64,000 nt of DNA from Ignavibacterium sp037440165 (lineage in GTDB: Bacteria > Bacteroidota > Ignavibacteria > Ignavibacteriales > Ignavibacteriaceae), in contig NZ_JBBIUQ010000003.1 of assembly GCF_037440165.1 (NCBI RefSeq), positions 62,001 to 126,000 on the forward strand. Reading direction: 5' to 3'. The notes under the pieces are model-generated. The model did no database searches. It was not told the DNA's origin and worked only from the letters and a program-made list of their open reading frames with translations. The translations under genes were made by a program, and so were the position numbers. Numbering within the stretch: position 1 is the first letter of the stretch; every line of letters begins with the position of its first letter. Positions 17,887 through 25,066 of the stretch are shown here, in pieces.

Positions 17887-18636
17887 ATGCAGAACAAAAT
17901 AAAAGTAATTATAATTGACGACGAAGCGCTTGCAAGACAAATCACAAAAAACTATCTGAGAAAAAGAGATGATATTGAAATTATTGCTGAATGTTCGAAT
18001 GGTTTTGATGCAATTAAAAAAATCAACGAACTAAAACCAGATTTGTTATTTCTTGATATTCAGATGCCGAAGCTAACCGGATTTGAAATGCTTGAGTTAA
18101 TTGAAAATCCGCCTGTAATTATTTTCACCACAGCTTATGATCATTTTGCAATAAAAGCATTTGAAGTAAATGCAATTGATTATCTGTTAAAACCATTTTC
18201 CGAAGAAAGATTTAATGCGGCTCTTCAGAAAGCAATCGGACAGCTTGGCGACAGATTTAAGCAAAATTCTGCAATTGAAAATATTATCAAAGCAAATGAT
18301 GAAAAGATAGAATTTCTTGAAAGAGTTGTGATAAAAGATGGTTCAAAAATAACTGTAATTCCTGTTGAGGAAATTAAATGGATTGAAGCTCAGGATGATT
18401 ATGTTTTGATAAACTCTGAAAAAGGAAGATTTCTAAAACAAAAGACAATGAAGTATTTCGAAACTCATCTTAATGAAAATCAATTCGTTCGTGTTCACAG
18501 ATCATTCATTATCAACATAGATTTCATTCAGCATCTTGAACAAACCGAAACAGAATCATATCGTCTAGTGCTGAAAAACGGTAAAGAAATTCCTGTAAGT
18601 AAAACCGGTCTTCAGCGATTAAAAAATACCTTATAA
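17887..18636 (+). CDS. LytTR-family response regulator
   Basis: This is a 249-residue two-domain regulator. The receiver domain (about 5-120) has the acidic pair Asp11/Asp12, phosphoacceptor Asp57 (LLFLDIQMP) and the conserved Lys in YLLKPF. The LytTR DNA-binding domain occupies about 145-245 and includes WIEAQDDYVLI and FVRVHRSFIIN, the usual strand and helix text of this fold. It is the last gene of the LiaF-LytS-LytTR set and is probably the effector that reads the 21-bp-spaced repeats upstream of the operon. Targets elsewhere in the genome are unknown. Confidence 0.94.
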   Translation: MQNKIKVIIIDDEALARQITKNYLRKRDDIEIIAECSNGFDAIKKINELKPDLLFLDIQMPKLTGFEMLELIENPPVIIFTTAYDHFAIKAFEVNAIDYLLKPFSEERFNAALQKAIGQLGDRFKQNSAIENIIKANDEKIEFLERVVIKDGSKITVIPVEEIKWIEAQDDYVLINSEKGRFLKQKTMKYFETHLNENQFVRVHRSFIINIDFIQHLEQTETESYRLVLKNGKEIPVSKTGLQRLKNTL

Positions 18637-18655
18637 TATTTTTTCTAACCAATAC

Positions 18656-18686
18656 TTGACTTTAAATAAAGATTGGATTAAGTTTT
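18656..18686 (+). promoter_or_regulatory. Candidate Bacteroidota-type promoter for the GbsR-like regulator gene
   Basis: TTG at 18656-18658, 20 bases, then TAAGTTTT at 18679-18686. This fits the Bacteroidota housekeeping promoter pattern (TTG, 19-21 bases, TAnnTTTG) except for the final base. The -7 element touches the left arm of the adjacent inverted repeat, so a bound repressor would block it. Confidence 0.5.
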
Positions 18687-18714
18687 TATCGTTTGAAAAA
18701 TAAAAAACGATAAA
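18685..18714. promoter_or_regulatory. Operator-like inverted repeat before the GbsR-like gene
   Basis: TTTATCGTTT (18685-18694) and AAACGATAAA (18705-18714) are perfect 10-bp arms with a 10-base spacer, ending three bases before the regulator ATG. The 25 bases from 18690 (CGTTTGAAA...GATAAA) also match a box at 19223-19247 in 20 of 25 positions. Position over the likely start site and leader suggests autorepression. Confidence 0.6.
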
Positions 18715-18717
18715 TCT

Positions 18718-19206
18718 ATGTCCACCGAAGAAAAAATTAAAAAAGAGCTTATTCAAAGATTCGGTGATGCTTACAAAGCTTTCGGCTTAAATAAATTGAT
18801 GGGACACATCATTGCGCTTCTCCTCTTCTCGCCAAATCCACTTTCCTTAGATGAAATAACAAAGCAACTTGGTCGAAGTAAAGGTCCTATCAGCCAGATT
18901 GTTAGAAGATTAAGAGATAAAAGATTAATCAGAAAAGCCTGGATGCCGGAAAATAATCGAAAAGATTATTATGAAATTGAACCTGAAGTCTTTGAGCATG
19001 CTTTCAGAAATAATCTTGAACTGATTAAAAACAATAAAAGAATTGCAACCCAACTCAAAGAGAAAATAAAATCTGCAAACAAAACATCACTTGAAACTAT
19101 AAATATCAGAATGAAAGAAATGGAATTGTTTTATTCATTAATGGAAGATCACTTTAACGAGTTTTTAAACGATTGGGCAAAAGAAAGAGCAAAAGTTTAC
19201 AAATAA
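18718..19206 (+). CDS. GbsR/MarR-family winged-helix transcriptional regulator
   Basis: The 162-residue product has a winged-helix domain near residues 20-95. GLNKLMGHIIALLLFSPNPL, then LDEITKQLGRSKGPISQIVR and the wing text LIRKAWMPENNRKDYYEIEP are all close to GbsR-type regulators of the MarR group. The C-terminal third is helical and charged and probably dimerises. GbsR proteins usually repress genes for uptake or metabolism of a small compound and respond to that compound. This gene precedes, in the same direction, a set of enzyme and transport genes and shares an operator-like box with the first of them. The inducer is unknown. Confidence 0.88.
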   Translation: MSTEEKIKKELIQRFGDAYKAFGLNKLMGHIIALLLFSPNPLSLDEITKQLGRSKGPISQIVRRLRDKRLIRKAWMPENNRKDYYEIEPEVFEHAFRNNLELIKNNKRIATQLKEKIKSANKTSLETINIRMKEMELFYSLMEDHFNEFLNDWAKERAKVYK

Positions 19207-19222
19207 TTTATTTTTAAATAAC

Positions 19223-19247
19223 CGTTTGAAATATTTCAAAAGATAAA
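19223..19247. promoter_or_regulatory. Second copy of the operator-like box, before the SDR gene
   Basis: CGTTTGAAATATTTCAAAAGATAAA matches the box before the regulator gene in 20 of 25 positions by my count. It also contains a perfect 16-bp palindrome TTTGAAATATTTCAAA (19225-19240). It lies 19 bases before the SDR ATG. This supports joint control of regulator and pathway genes. Confidence 0.58.
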
Positions 19248-19265
19248 AATCAGGAAAGAGCAACA

Positions 19266-20009
19266 ATGAAAAGATTAGAAAACAGAGTTGCTGTCATTAC
19301 CGGTGGTGCTCAAGGCATCGGAAAAGCTGCAGTTAAATGCTTCGCTGCAGAAGGAGCTGTTGTAATTATCTGGGATGTTAATGAAGAAAAAGCTTTTTCA
19401 ACAATTAATGAATTAAAAAACATCAGCGATAAAATTAGTTTTCAGAAAGTTGATGTGACAAAGCTTGAATCTGTCACTGAAGCTGCAAAACAAATCATAG
19501 ATCAATTTCAGAAAATAGACATTCTCATAAATAACGCCGGTATTACACGCGATTCTTCTTTTCTTAAAATGACTTCTGAACAATGGCAGCAGGTTATTGA
19601 TGTTAATCTGACAGGTGTTTTCAACTGTACAAAAGCAATCGCTCCATATATGGTTGAAAAGCTTTATGGAAAAGTTGTAAACACATCTTCGGTAGTCGGA
19701 TTGTATGGAAATTTCGGGCAGACAAATTATGTCGCAACCAAATCAGGTATTATTGGAATGACTAAAGTCTGGGCAAGAGAACTTGGCAGAAAAGGAATTA
19801 ATGTAAACGCAGTTGCACCAGGTTTTATTGCAACTGAAATGGTTGCAACTGTTCCAGAAAAAGTTTTAGAGATGTTGAAAGAAAAAACTCCGCTTGGCAA
19901 ACTTGGTGATCCTGAAGATATAGCAAACGCATACTTATTTCTTTCAAGTGATGAAGCAAAGTTTATCACCGGTGCTGTATTAAGTGTAGATGGTGGTCTG
20001 GTATTATGA
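19266..20009 (+). CDS. SDR-family oxidoreductase (3-oxoacyl reductase, FabG-like)
   Basis: The 247-residue product is a classical short-chain dehydrogenase. It has the Rossmann motif TGGAQGIG at about 12-19, NNAG at 89-92, and a catalytic set Asn114, Ser141/142, Tyr155 and Lys159 (YVATK). It would reduce a 3-oxoacyl thioester, or oxidise a hydroxyacyl one, with a nicotinamide cofactor. Its stop overlaps the ATG of the KAS III-like gene by four bases, so the two are coupled. True fatty-acid-synthesis FabG normally sits with acpP and fabF, which are absent; this copy more likely serves the uptake and activation cluster it heads. Confidence 0.9.
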   Translation: MKRLENRVAVITGGAQGIGKAAVKCFAAEGAVVIIWDVNEEKAFSTINELKNISDKISFQKVDVTKLESVTEAAKQIIDQFQKIDILINNAGITRDSSFLKMTSEQWQQVIDVNLTGVFNCTKAIAPYMVEKLYGKVVNTSSVVGLYGNFGQTNYVATKSGIIGMTKVWARELGRKGINVNAVAPGFIATEMVATVPEKVLEMLKEKTPLGKLGDPEDIANAYLFLSSDEAKFITGAVLSVDGGLVL

Positions 20010-20998
20010 TTAGAAATGCTCAAATAGTTGTATCTGGAATGTATGCACCTGAAAGAGTTTTGCCGAATTCATTTTTTAATGATTTACTAGGTGAAGATGT
20101 TGATACCTGGCTTAGAGAAAATCTTACTATCCAAGAAAGAAGATGGTGTAGTGAAAATCAATCAACAGCAGATCTTTGTGTGGAAGTGGCAAAGAAAATT
20201 CTGGAAGATGCAAAACTCTCGGCTGATAAAATTGACTTAATAATAATCTCGACCGATACTCCTGAATATATTTCTCCTTCAACTGCTTCGGTTGTACAAT
20301 ATCGTTTAGGTGCAGTTAACGCCGGCACTTTTGATATCAATACAGCTTGTGCTGGTTTTGTTACTGCATTAGATACTGCATCAAAATTTATTATCGCCGA
20401 CAAAAAGTATAATAATGTTCTGGTAATCGGTGCTTATGCAATGAGCAAGTATCTGAATATGCAGGATAAAAAAACCGTTACTCTTTTCGCTGATGGTGCA
20501 GCTGGTGTGCTGCTTCAACCCACAAATAAAGTTGAAAAAGGATTTTTAACAAGCAAACTTTTTACTGATGGTCAATATTGTGACTGGATGGGAATTTATG
20601 CTGGCGGAACTCATATACCTATTACTCACGAAGTGATTGATAAAAAAGATCATCTTCTGAAGTTTGTGAAAAAATTTCCCAAAGAAACTAATCCAACTAC
20701 CTGGACAAGAATGATTAATGAAGCTTGTGAGGAACTTAATATCAAACCAGCAGATATTGATCATTATTTCTTCACTCAGATAAATATTAATTCAATCTGG
20801 GAAACTTTGGACAATCTTGGTGTTGACAGAAATAAAGGATACGCAATAATGGATCGCTTTGGATATACTGGCTCTGCTTGCATTCCGATGACCTTTGATG
20901 AAACAAGAAGAAAAGGATTGATAAAAGAAAATGATTTATGTCTTTTTATTGGTTCTGGTGGTGGACTTGCGTTCGCATTAGCAATCTTCAGAATGTAA
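20006..20998 (+). CDS. Beta-ketoacyl-ACP synthase III-like protein with altered catalytic triad
   Basis: The 330-residue product has the thiolase fold of FabH-type enzymes. The nucleophile Cys115 is present in INTACAGF, as is the closing GSGGGLAFALA. The usual His of HQAN is replaced: the sequence reads TQIN at 257-260. The usual Asn in GNT is Tyr287 (GYTGSACIP). Thus only Cys of the Cys-His-Asn triad remains. Such proteins may perform acyl transfer or condensation without classical decarboxylation. The gene is coupled to the SDR before it, followed after 15 bases by a symporter gene. Family membership is sure; the reaction is not known. Confidence 0.82.
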   Translation: MIRNAQIVVSGMYAPERVLPNSFFNDLLGEDVDTWLRENLTIQERRWCSENQSTADLCVEVAKKILEDAKLSADKIDLIIISTDTPEYISPSTASVVQYRLGAVNAGTFDINTACAGFVTALDTASKFIIADKKYNNVLVIGAYAMSKYLNMQDKKTVTLFADGAAGVLLQPTNKVEKGFLTSKLFTDGQYCDWMGIYAGGTHIPITHEVIDKKDHLLKFVKKFPKETNPTTWTRMINEACEELNIKPADIDHYFFTQININSIWETLDNLGVDRNKGYAIMDRFGYTGSACIPMTFDETRRKGLIKENDLCLFIGSGGGLAFALAIFRM

Positions 20999-21013
20999 CT
21001 AACAGGAAGTTTT

Positions 21014-22531
21014 ATGGACATTGCTTCAAAAGAATTAGTTATTGCTGGCTGGATTTTAGTTCTGGCTTACAGTGCTGTAATTTTATTCTTTGTTGTTCGT
21101 GGTGCAAGAAAAACTAAAGACATCAGCGATTATGCCGTTGGCAATATAAGGTTCTCTCCAATTGCTGTTGGTTTATCATTAGCTGCCTCAATGACGAGCG
21201 CAGCTACATTTATAATCAATCCAGGTTTCATTGCTTATTACGGAATCAGTGCATTTTTATCTTATGGAATATTTCTTCCAATTGCTGCAATATCATCATT
21301 AATTTTTCTTTCGAAAAGATTTCGCAAGTATGGAACGAGTGTTAAAGCTCTAACGATGGCTCAATGGATGGGAACAAGATACAAAAGCAAAGCTTATGCA
21401 TTGTTCTTTGCTTTTCTTTCTTTACTGCTTATAACTTTCATAGTTTTAATCTGTGTCGGCTTGACAAAAGTACTTTCTAAAACTCTTAATGTTGACGAAC
21501 TAACAATCTTAATTGGAATTGTAGTTTTCATTTTCGGTTATATGATGTTTGGCGGTGCAAACTCAATGGTTTATACTAACACTGTTCAGGCAATAATAAT
21601 GCTTGTTGTTGCTTTTATTTTACTTGGTTCGGGTTATGAACATTTCAGTAACGGAGTAAACAGCTTTCTGAATAAACTTACTTCAATTGATCCTAAGCTG
21701 ATGCAAACTACTAATGAATCAAGTTTTCTTTTCAGAGATTATTTTGAAATCATATTAGCTCAAATGATAGTTGGAGTTGCAATAGTTTGCCAGCCGCACA
21801 TAATTACAAAATCACTGTTGCTTAAGAATGATAATGATGTTAACAAATATCTTTTAACTGCTTCAATTGTTCAGATGATTTTCTTTCTGGTTGTGTTTAC
21901 AGGTTTATATGCAAGAATTGAATTTCCTGAATTATTGATCAATGGTTCACAACTAAAACTTGATGGTGTCATTTCAGCTTATGTAGTAAAGAAATTTCCT
22001 GTTTATTTTGGACTAATTGTAGTAATGGGATTAATATCAGCGGGTATTTCAACACTAGAAGGATTGATCCAATCAATTTCAACAACAATAACAACAGATA
22101 TAATTAAACCATTATTCGGAAAATTTCTTCCTAAAGACGAAAAGAAAAATTCCTCATCACTAATACTAACTAATAAAGTTGTAATTGCTGTTGTTGGATT
22201 GGTCTCAATTTTTCTTTCTTATGATCAACTGATAAATCCAAAACTAAGCGTTGGAATATTTGCACAGAACGGAGTCTATGCATACTTCTCTGCTGCATTT
22301 GTTCCGATATTGTTTGGAATGTTTTTTAAAGATGTTTCAAAACAATCAGTAATCAGTGCATCAATAGTTGCAGTTATCGTTCACTTCAGCTTTTTTTATG
22401 GAAAGATAAAAGTTCCTTTTAGCGTGGCAACCGGTGAAAATCCTGGTGTTGCAGCAGCAATGGCAATTGTATTTTCGGTTTTAGTTGGTGGAGTAGTTCA
22501 ATTATTAGCCAGGAGAAAATCGAATGTATAA
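21014..22531 (+). CDS. Sodium:solute symporter (SSS family)
   Basis: The 505-residue product is strongly hydrophobic, with about 13 transmembrane helices and the SSS features KTKDISDYAVGN and then LSLAASMTSAATFIINPG in the first 80 residues, ASMTSA being the region where sodium-site residues lie. GANSMVYTNTVQAIIML near residue 190 is another typical stretch. Members carry small acids, amino acids, sugars or osmolytes with sodium. The AMP ligase gene downstream starts eight bases before this one ends, which points to an organic acid that is activated right after uptake. AGGAAG precedes the ATG. Substrate is inferred only from context. Confidence 0.9.
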   Translation: MDIASKELVIAGWILVLAYSAVILFFVVRGARKTKDISDYAVGNIRFSPIAVGLSLAASMTSAATFIINPGFIAYYGISAFLSYGIFLPIAAISSLIFLSKRFRKYGTSVKALTMAQWMGTRYKSKAYALFFAFLSLLLITFIVLICVGLTKVLSKTLNVDELTILIGIVVFIFGYMMFGGANSMVYTNTVQAIIMLVVAFILLGSGYEHFSNGVNSFLNKLTSIDPKLMQTTNESSFLFRDYFEIILAQMIVGVAIVCQPHIITKSLLLKNDNDVNKYLLTASIVQMIFFLVVFTGLYARIEFPELLINGSQLKLDGVISAYVVKKFPVYFGLIVVMGLISAGISTLEGLIQSISTTITTDIIKPLFGKFLPKDEKKNSSSLILTNKVVIAVVGLVSIFLSYDQLINPKLSVGIFAQNGVYAYFSAAFVPILFGMFFKDVSKQSVISASIVAVIVHFSFFYGKIKVPFSVATGENPGVAAAMAIVFSVLVGGVVQLLARRKSNV

Positions 22532-24056
22532 TTTTCAAACTGATTGGTTAGCTAAATGGGCAAAGTACACACCTAACCGAATGTTCATTCGGGAACATCA
22601 GAGAGATATACAATGGAGTTACTCTGATTTTAATAATCGCACTAATGCTTTGGCAAAATATCTTGTTAACCAATACAAAATAAAAAAGGGAGATAGAATA
22701 GCAGTTTACTCAAAGAATAAATCTGAACATGTAATTCTATTTCTTGCCTGCATTAAAATCGGTGCAATATTAGTCCCATTAAATTTTCGATTAACACCAA
22801 GAGAACTTGATATTTTAATAAATGATGCCGAGCCGTCTATATTTTTTTACGATGATGAGTTTGCAGATCACATACCTAAAATATCAACTGTTCAAAAGAT
22901 TAATAAAGTTGTGAAGTTAGTTGAAATAGAAAAATTTCTTATTGAGAATTCTATAATATCTGATTTTATACCTTCAGAATTGTTTTCAGAAGATACTCCG
23001 GTAATGATTCTTTATACTGCCGGAACTACTGGTTTATCAAAAGGAGTAATCATAACACACAAAATGCTTTTCTGGAATTCTGTGAACACAGGATTAAGAT
23101 TAGACTTAACTTCAAGAGATCATACACAAAGCTTTGCACCTTTCTTTCATACTGGTGGTTGGAATGTGTTGTTTACTCCATTTCTTCATCACGGAGCTTC
23201 GCACACTTTATTAACTCATTTTGATGCTGATTTAATTCTTGAACTAATGGAAAAAGAAAGAGCAACGATTTTATTTGGTGTTCCAACAATGCTGCAAATG
23301 ATGGCTGATTCTCCTTTGTTTGATAAAGTAGATTTATCATCTGTCAGATATGCAATTGTAGGCGGCGCGCCAATGCCTATTCCATTGATAAATATCTGGT
23401 ATAAGAAAGGCATTTTTATAAGACAGGGATACGGTTTAACTGAAGTCGGACCAAATTGTTTCTCACTTCATCAGGATGATGCAATCAGAAAGAAAGGTTC
23501 AATTGGATTTCCAAACTTCTACATCGAAGCAAAAATTATAAAAGATGATTTAACCGACTGCAGTGTTGATGAAGTCGGAGAGCTTTGGCTTCGTTCGCCA
23601 GTTGTTACTCCAGGTTATTGGAGAAAAGAAAAAGAAACATCAGAAGCAATTACTGATGGCTGGTTTCACACTGGTGATTTGGTAAAAAAAGATAGTGAAG
23701 GTTATTTCTATGTTGTTGATAGAAAAAAGAATATGTACATCAGCGGCGGAGAAAATGTTTATCCAGCAGAAATAGAAAGTTTTCTCTATACAAAAGATCA
23801 GATAAAGGAGGTTGCAGTTATCGGAGTGCCAGATGAAAAATGGGGCGAGGTTGGAAAAGCTTACATTGTTCTCAAAGAAAATTCATCATTAACTGAAGAG
23901 GAAATTCTAAATTATTGTTTGGGTAATCTTGCGAAATATAAAATTCCAAACTATGTCGAATTTCTAAACGAGTTACCTAAAAACGATGCAGGCAAAATTG
24001 ATAAAAAGAAACTTCTCGAATTACACTTAAAAACAATAAACAAAATCAATCACTAA
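22524..24056 (+). CDS. Acyl-CoA ligase (AMP-dependent synthetase family)
   Basis: The 510-residue product is an ANL-family adenylating enzyme. It has the P-loop ILYTAGTTGLSKGVIITHK (about 166-184), YGLTEVGP, and the hinge and C-terminal signature GWFHTGDLVKKD with DRKKNMYISGGENVYPAEIE. It ends in the catalytic lysine context KNDAGKIDKKKL. It would convert a carboxylic acid, ATP and CoA to an acyl-CoA, AMP and pyrophosphate. Size and text resemble medium- or long-chain fatty acid and aromatic acid ligases; sequence alone does not choose among them. It overlaps the symporter gene by eight bases. Confidence 0.92.
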   Translation: MYNFQTDWLAKWAKYTPNRMFIREHQRDIQWSYSDFNNRTNALAKYLVNQYKIKKGDRIAVYSKNKSEHVILFLACIKIGAILVPLNFRLTPRELDILINDAEPSIFFYDDEFADHIPKISTVQKINKVVKLVEIEKFLIENSIISDFIPSELFSEDTPVMILYTAGTTGLSKGVIITHKMLFWNSVNTGLRLDLTSRDHTQSFAPFFHTGGWNVLFTPFLHHGASHTLLTHFDADLILELMEKERATILFGVPTMLQMMADSPLFDKVDLSSVRYAIVGGAPMPIPLINIWYKKGIFIRQGYGLTEVGPNCFSLHQDDAIRKKGSIGFPNFYIEAKIIKDDLTDCSVDEVGELWLRSPVVTPGYWRKEKETSEAITDGWFHTGDLVKKDSEGYFYVVDRKKNMYISGGENVYPAEIESFLYTKDQIKEVAVIGVPDEKWGEVGKAYIVLKENSSLTEEEILNYCLGNLAKYKIPNYVEFLNELPKNDAGKIDKKKLLELHLKTINKINH

Positions 24057-24071
24057 TTGAAAGGAGCTATC

Positions 24072-25001
24072 ATGAAAAAGCTATTTATTCTCCTGCTAAT
24101 TGCCTCAGCAACATTTATGTATGTTGGTTGCAGCAGCAGTGACGATGAAGGAACCACTCCTCCACCTCCACAGGATCCAATTGTTGGAACCTGGTTTTCT
24201 GAAGGTGCTGATGTTGCACCAGGATTAGTTGCAACATTGAAAACTGTTCGGATTGTTGCAACATTCAATGCAAATAATACATACAATGTTGTTGCAACTG
24301 ACAGCGCCGGTGCCAATGTAACTTATTCAGGAACTTATTCAGTAACTGAAAATTCTGGCACTGCAATTCGATCTATAGTTTTGAATCAGACTGTTCCAAC
24401 TTCAGTAACATCTCAAGGAATTTATCAGGTTGATGCAAATGGTTTTCTGAAATATGAAGTAATACAAACTACGCCAGCTATTCCTGGATTTACTCCGCCA
24501 GTTGCTGCTGAAGGTTTTGGCAGTACAAAGTATAATGGAATTGCGCTCGGAGCAACCTGGGTACAAAATTTTGTGCCCGCTAATCCAACAAAAGAATATC
24601 TTGTTGGCACATGGGTTTCTGAAGGTGATAATGTTGCCCCAGGATTAAAACTCACATTAAAGACCAAAAAAATTGTCGCAACTTTTAATGCAAATAATAC
24701 ATACACAGTTGTTGCAACTGATAGCTTTGATGTTAATGTAACCTATACAGGAACTTTCACAACTCAATCGAATCAAAATACTTCAATCAGAAACATTACA
24801 TTGAATCAAACAACTCCAACTTCTGTAACTTCTCAGGGTATTTACAGAGTTACAACAAAAGACCTCACTTATGAAGTAATTCAAACAACACCAGCAATTC
24901 CTGGTTTTACTCCGCCAACTGCTGCTGAAGGTTTTGGAAGTACGAAATATAATTCTGTTCCTTTGGGTGCTACCTGGATTCAGAAATTTATAAAACAATA
25001 A
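24072..25001 (+). CDS. Lipoprotein with two tandem copies of a ~130-residue domain
   Basis: The 309-residue product has a lipoprotein signal ending MYVGC (Cys20), a Ser/Asp and Pro linker, then two copies of one domain at about residues 37-167 and 177-306. Each copy opens with VGTW, carries IVATFNANNTY, TSVTSQGIY and AIPGFTPP, and closes with LGATW. The VGTW start is like that of lipocalin-type or calycin-like beta-barrel lipoproteins, which hold a small hydrophobic ligand, but I cannot prove this fold. AAGGAG lies before the ATG at 24072; a TTG at 24057 is less likely. The gene follows the ligase by 15 bases and is ended by a terminator. Role as a surface or periplasmic binder is inference. 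Confidence 0.8.
   Translation: MKKLFILLLIASATFMYVGCSSSDDEGTTPPPPQDPIVGTWFSEGADVAPGLVATLKTVRIVATFNANNTYNVVATDSAGANVTYSGTYSVTENSGTAIRSIVLNQTVPTSVTSQGIYQVDANGFLKYEVIQTTPAIPGFTPPVAAEGFGSTKYNGIALGATWVQNFVPANPTKEYLVGTWVSEGDNVAPGLKLTLKTKKIVATFNANNTYTVVATDSFDVNVTYTGTFTTQSNQNTSIRNITLNQTTPTSVTSQGIYRVTTKDLTYEVIQTTPAIPGFTPPTAAEGFGSTKYNSVPLGATWIQKFIKQ
24180..24989 (+). repeat. Intragenic tandem duplication, two ~390-bp units
   Basis: Unit 1 spans about 24180-24572 and unit 2 about 24600-24989, offset 420 bases. By eye roughly two thirds of encoded residues are the same, and many codons are shared too (for example AATGCAAATAATACATACA in both), so the duplication is fairly recent or kept similar by recombination. 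Confidence 0.85.
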
Positions 25002-25010
25002 GTTGCCAGT

Positions 25011-25040
25011 AAGGACGGCATAAATTACGCCGTCCTTTTT
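25011..25040 (+). terminator. Rho-independent terminator after the lipoprotein gene
   Basis: AAGGACGGC (25011-25019), nine-base loop, GCCGTCCTT (25029-25037) and then T residues. Only 26 bases separate it from the next ATG, so the two downstream genes are reached by readthrough or from a promoter within it. It may act as an attenuator that gives the enzyme genes and surface genes different levels. Confidence 0.88.
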
Positions 25041-25066
25041 ATTAAATAATCATTGGAGGTTTACCA

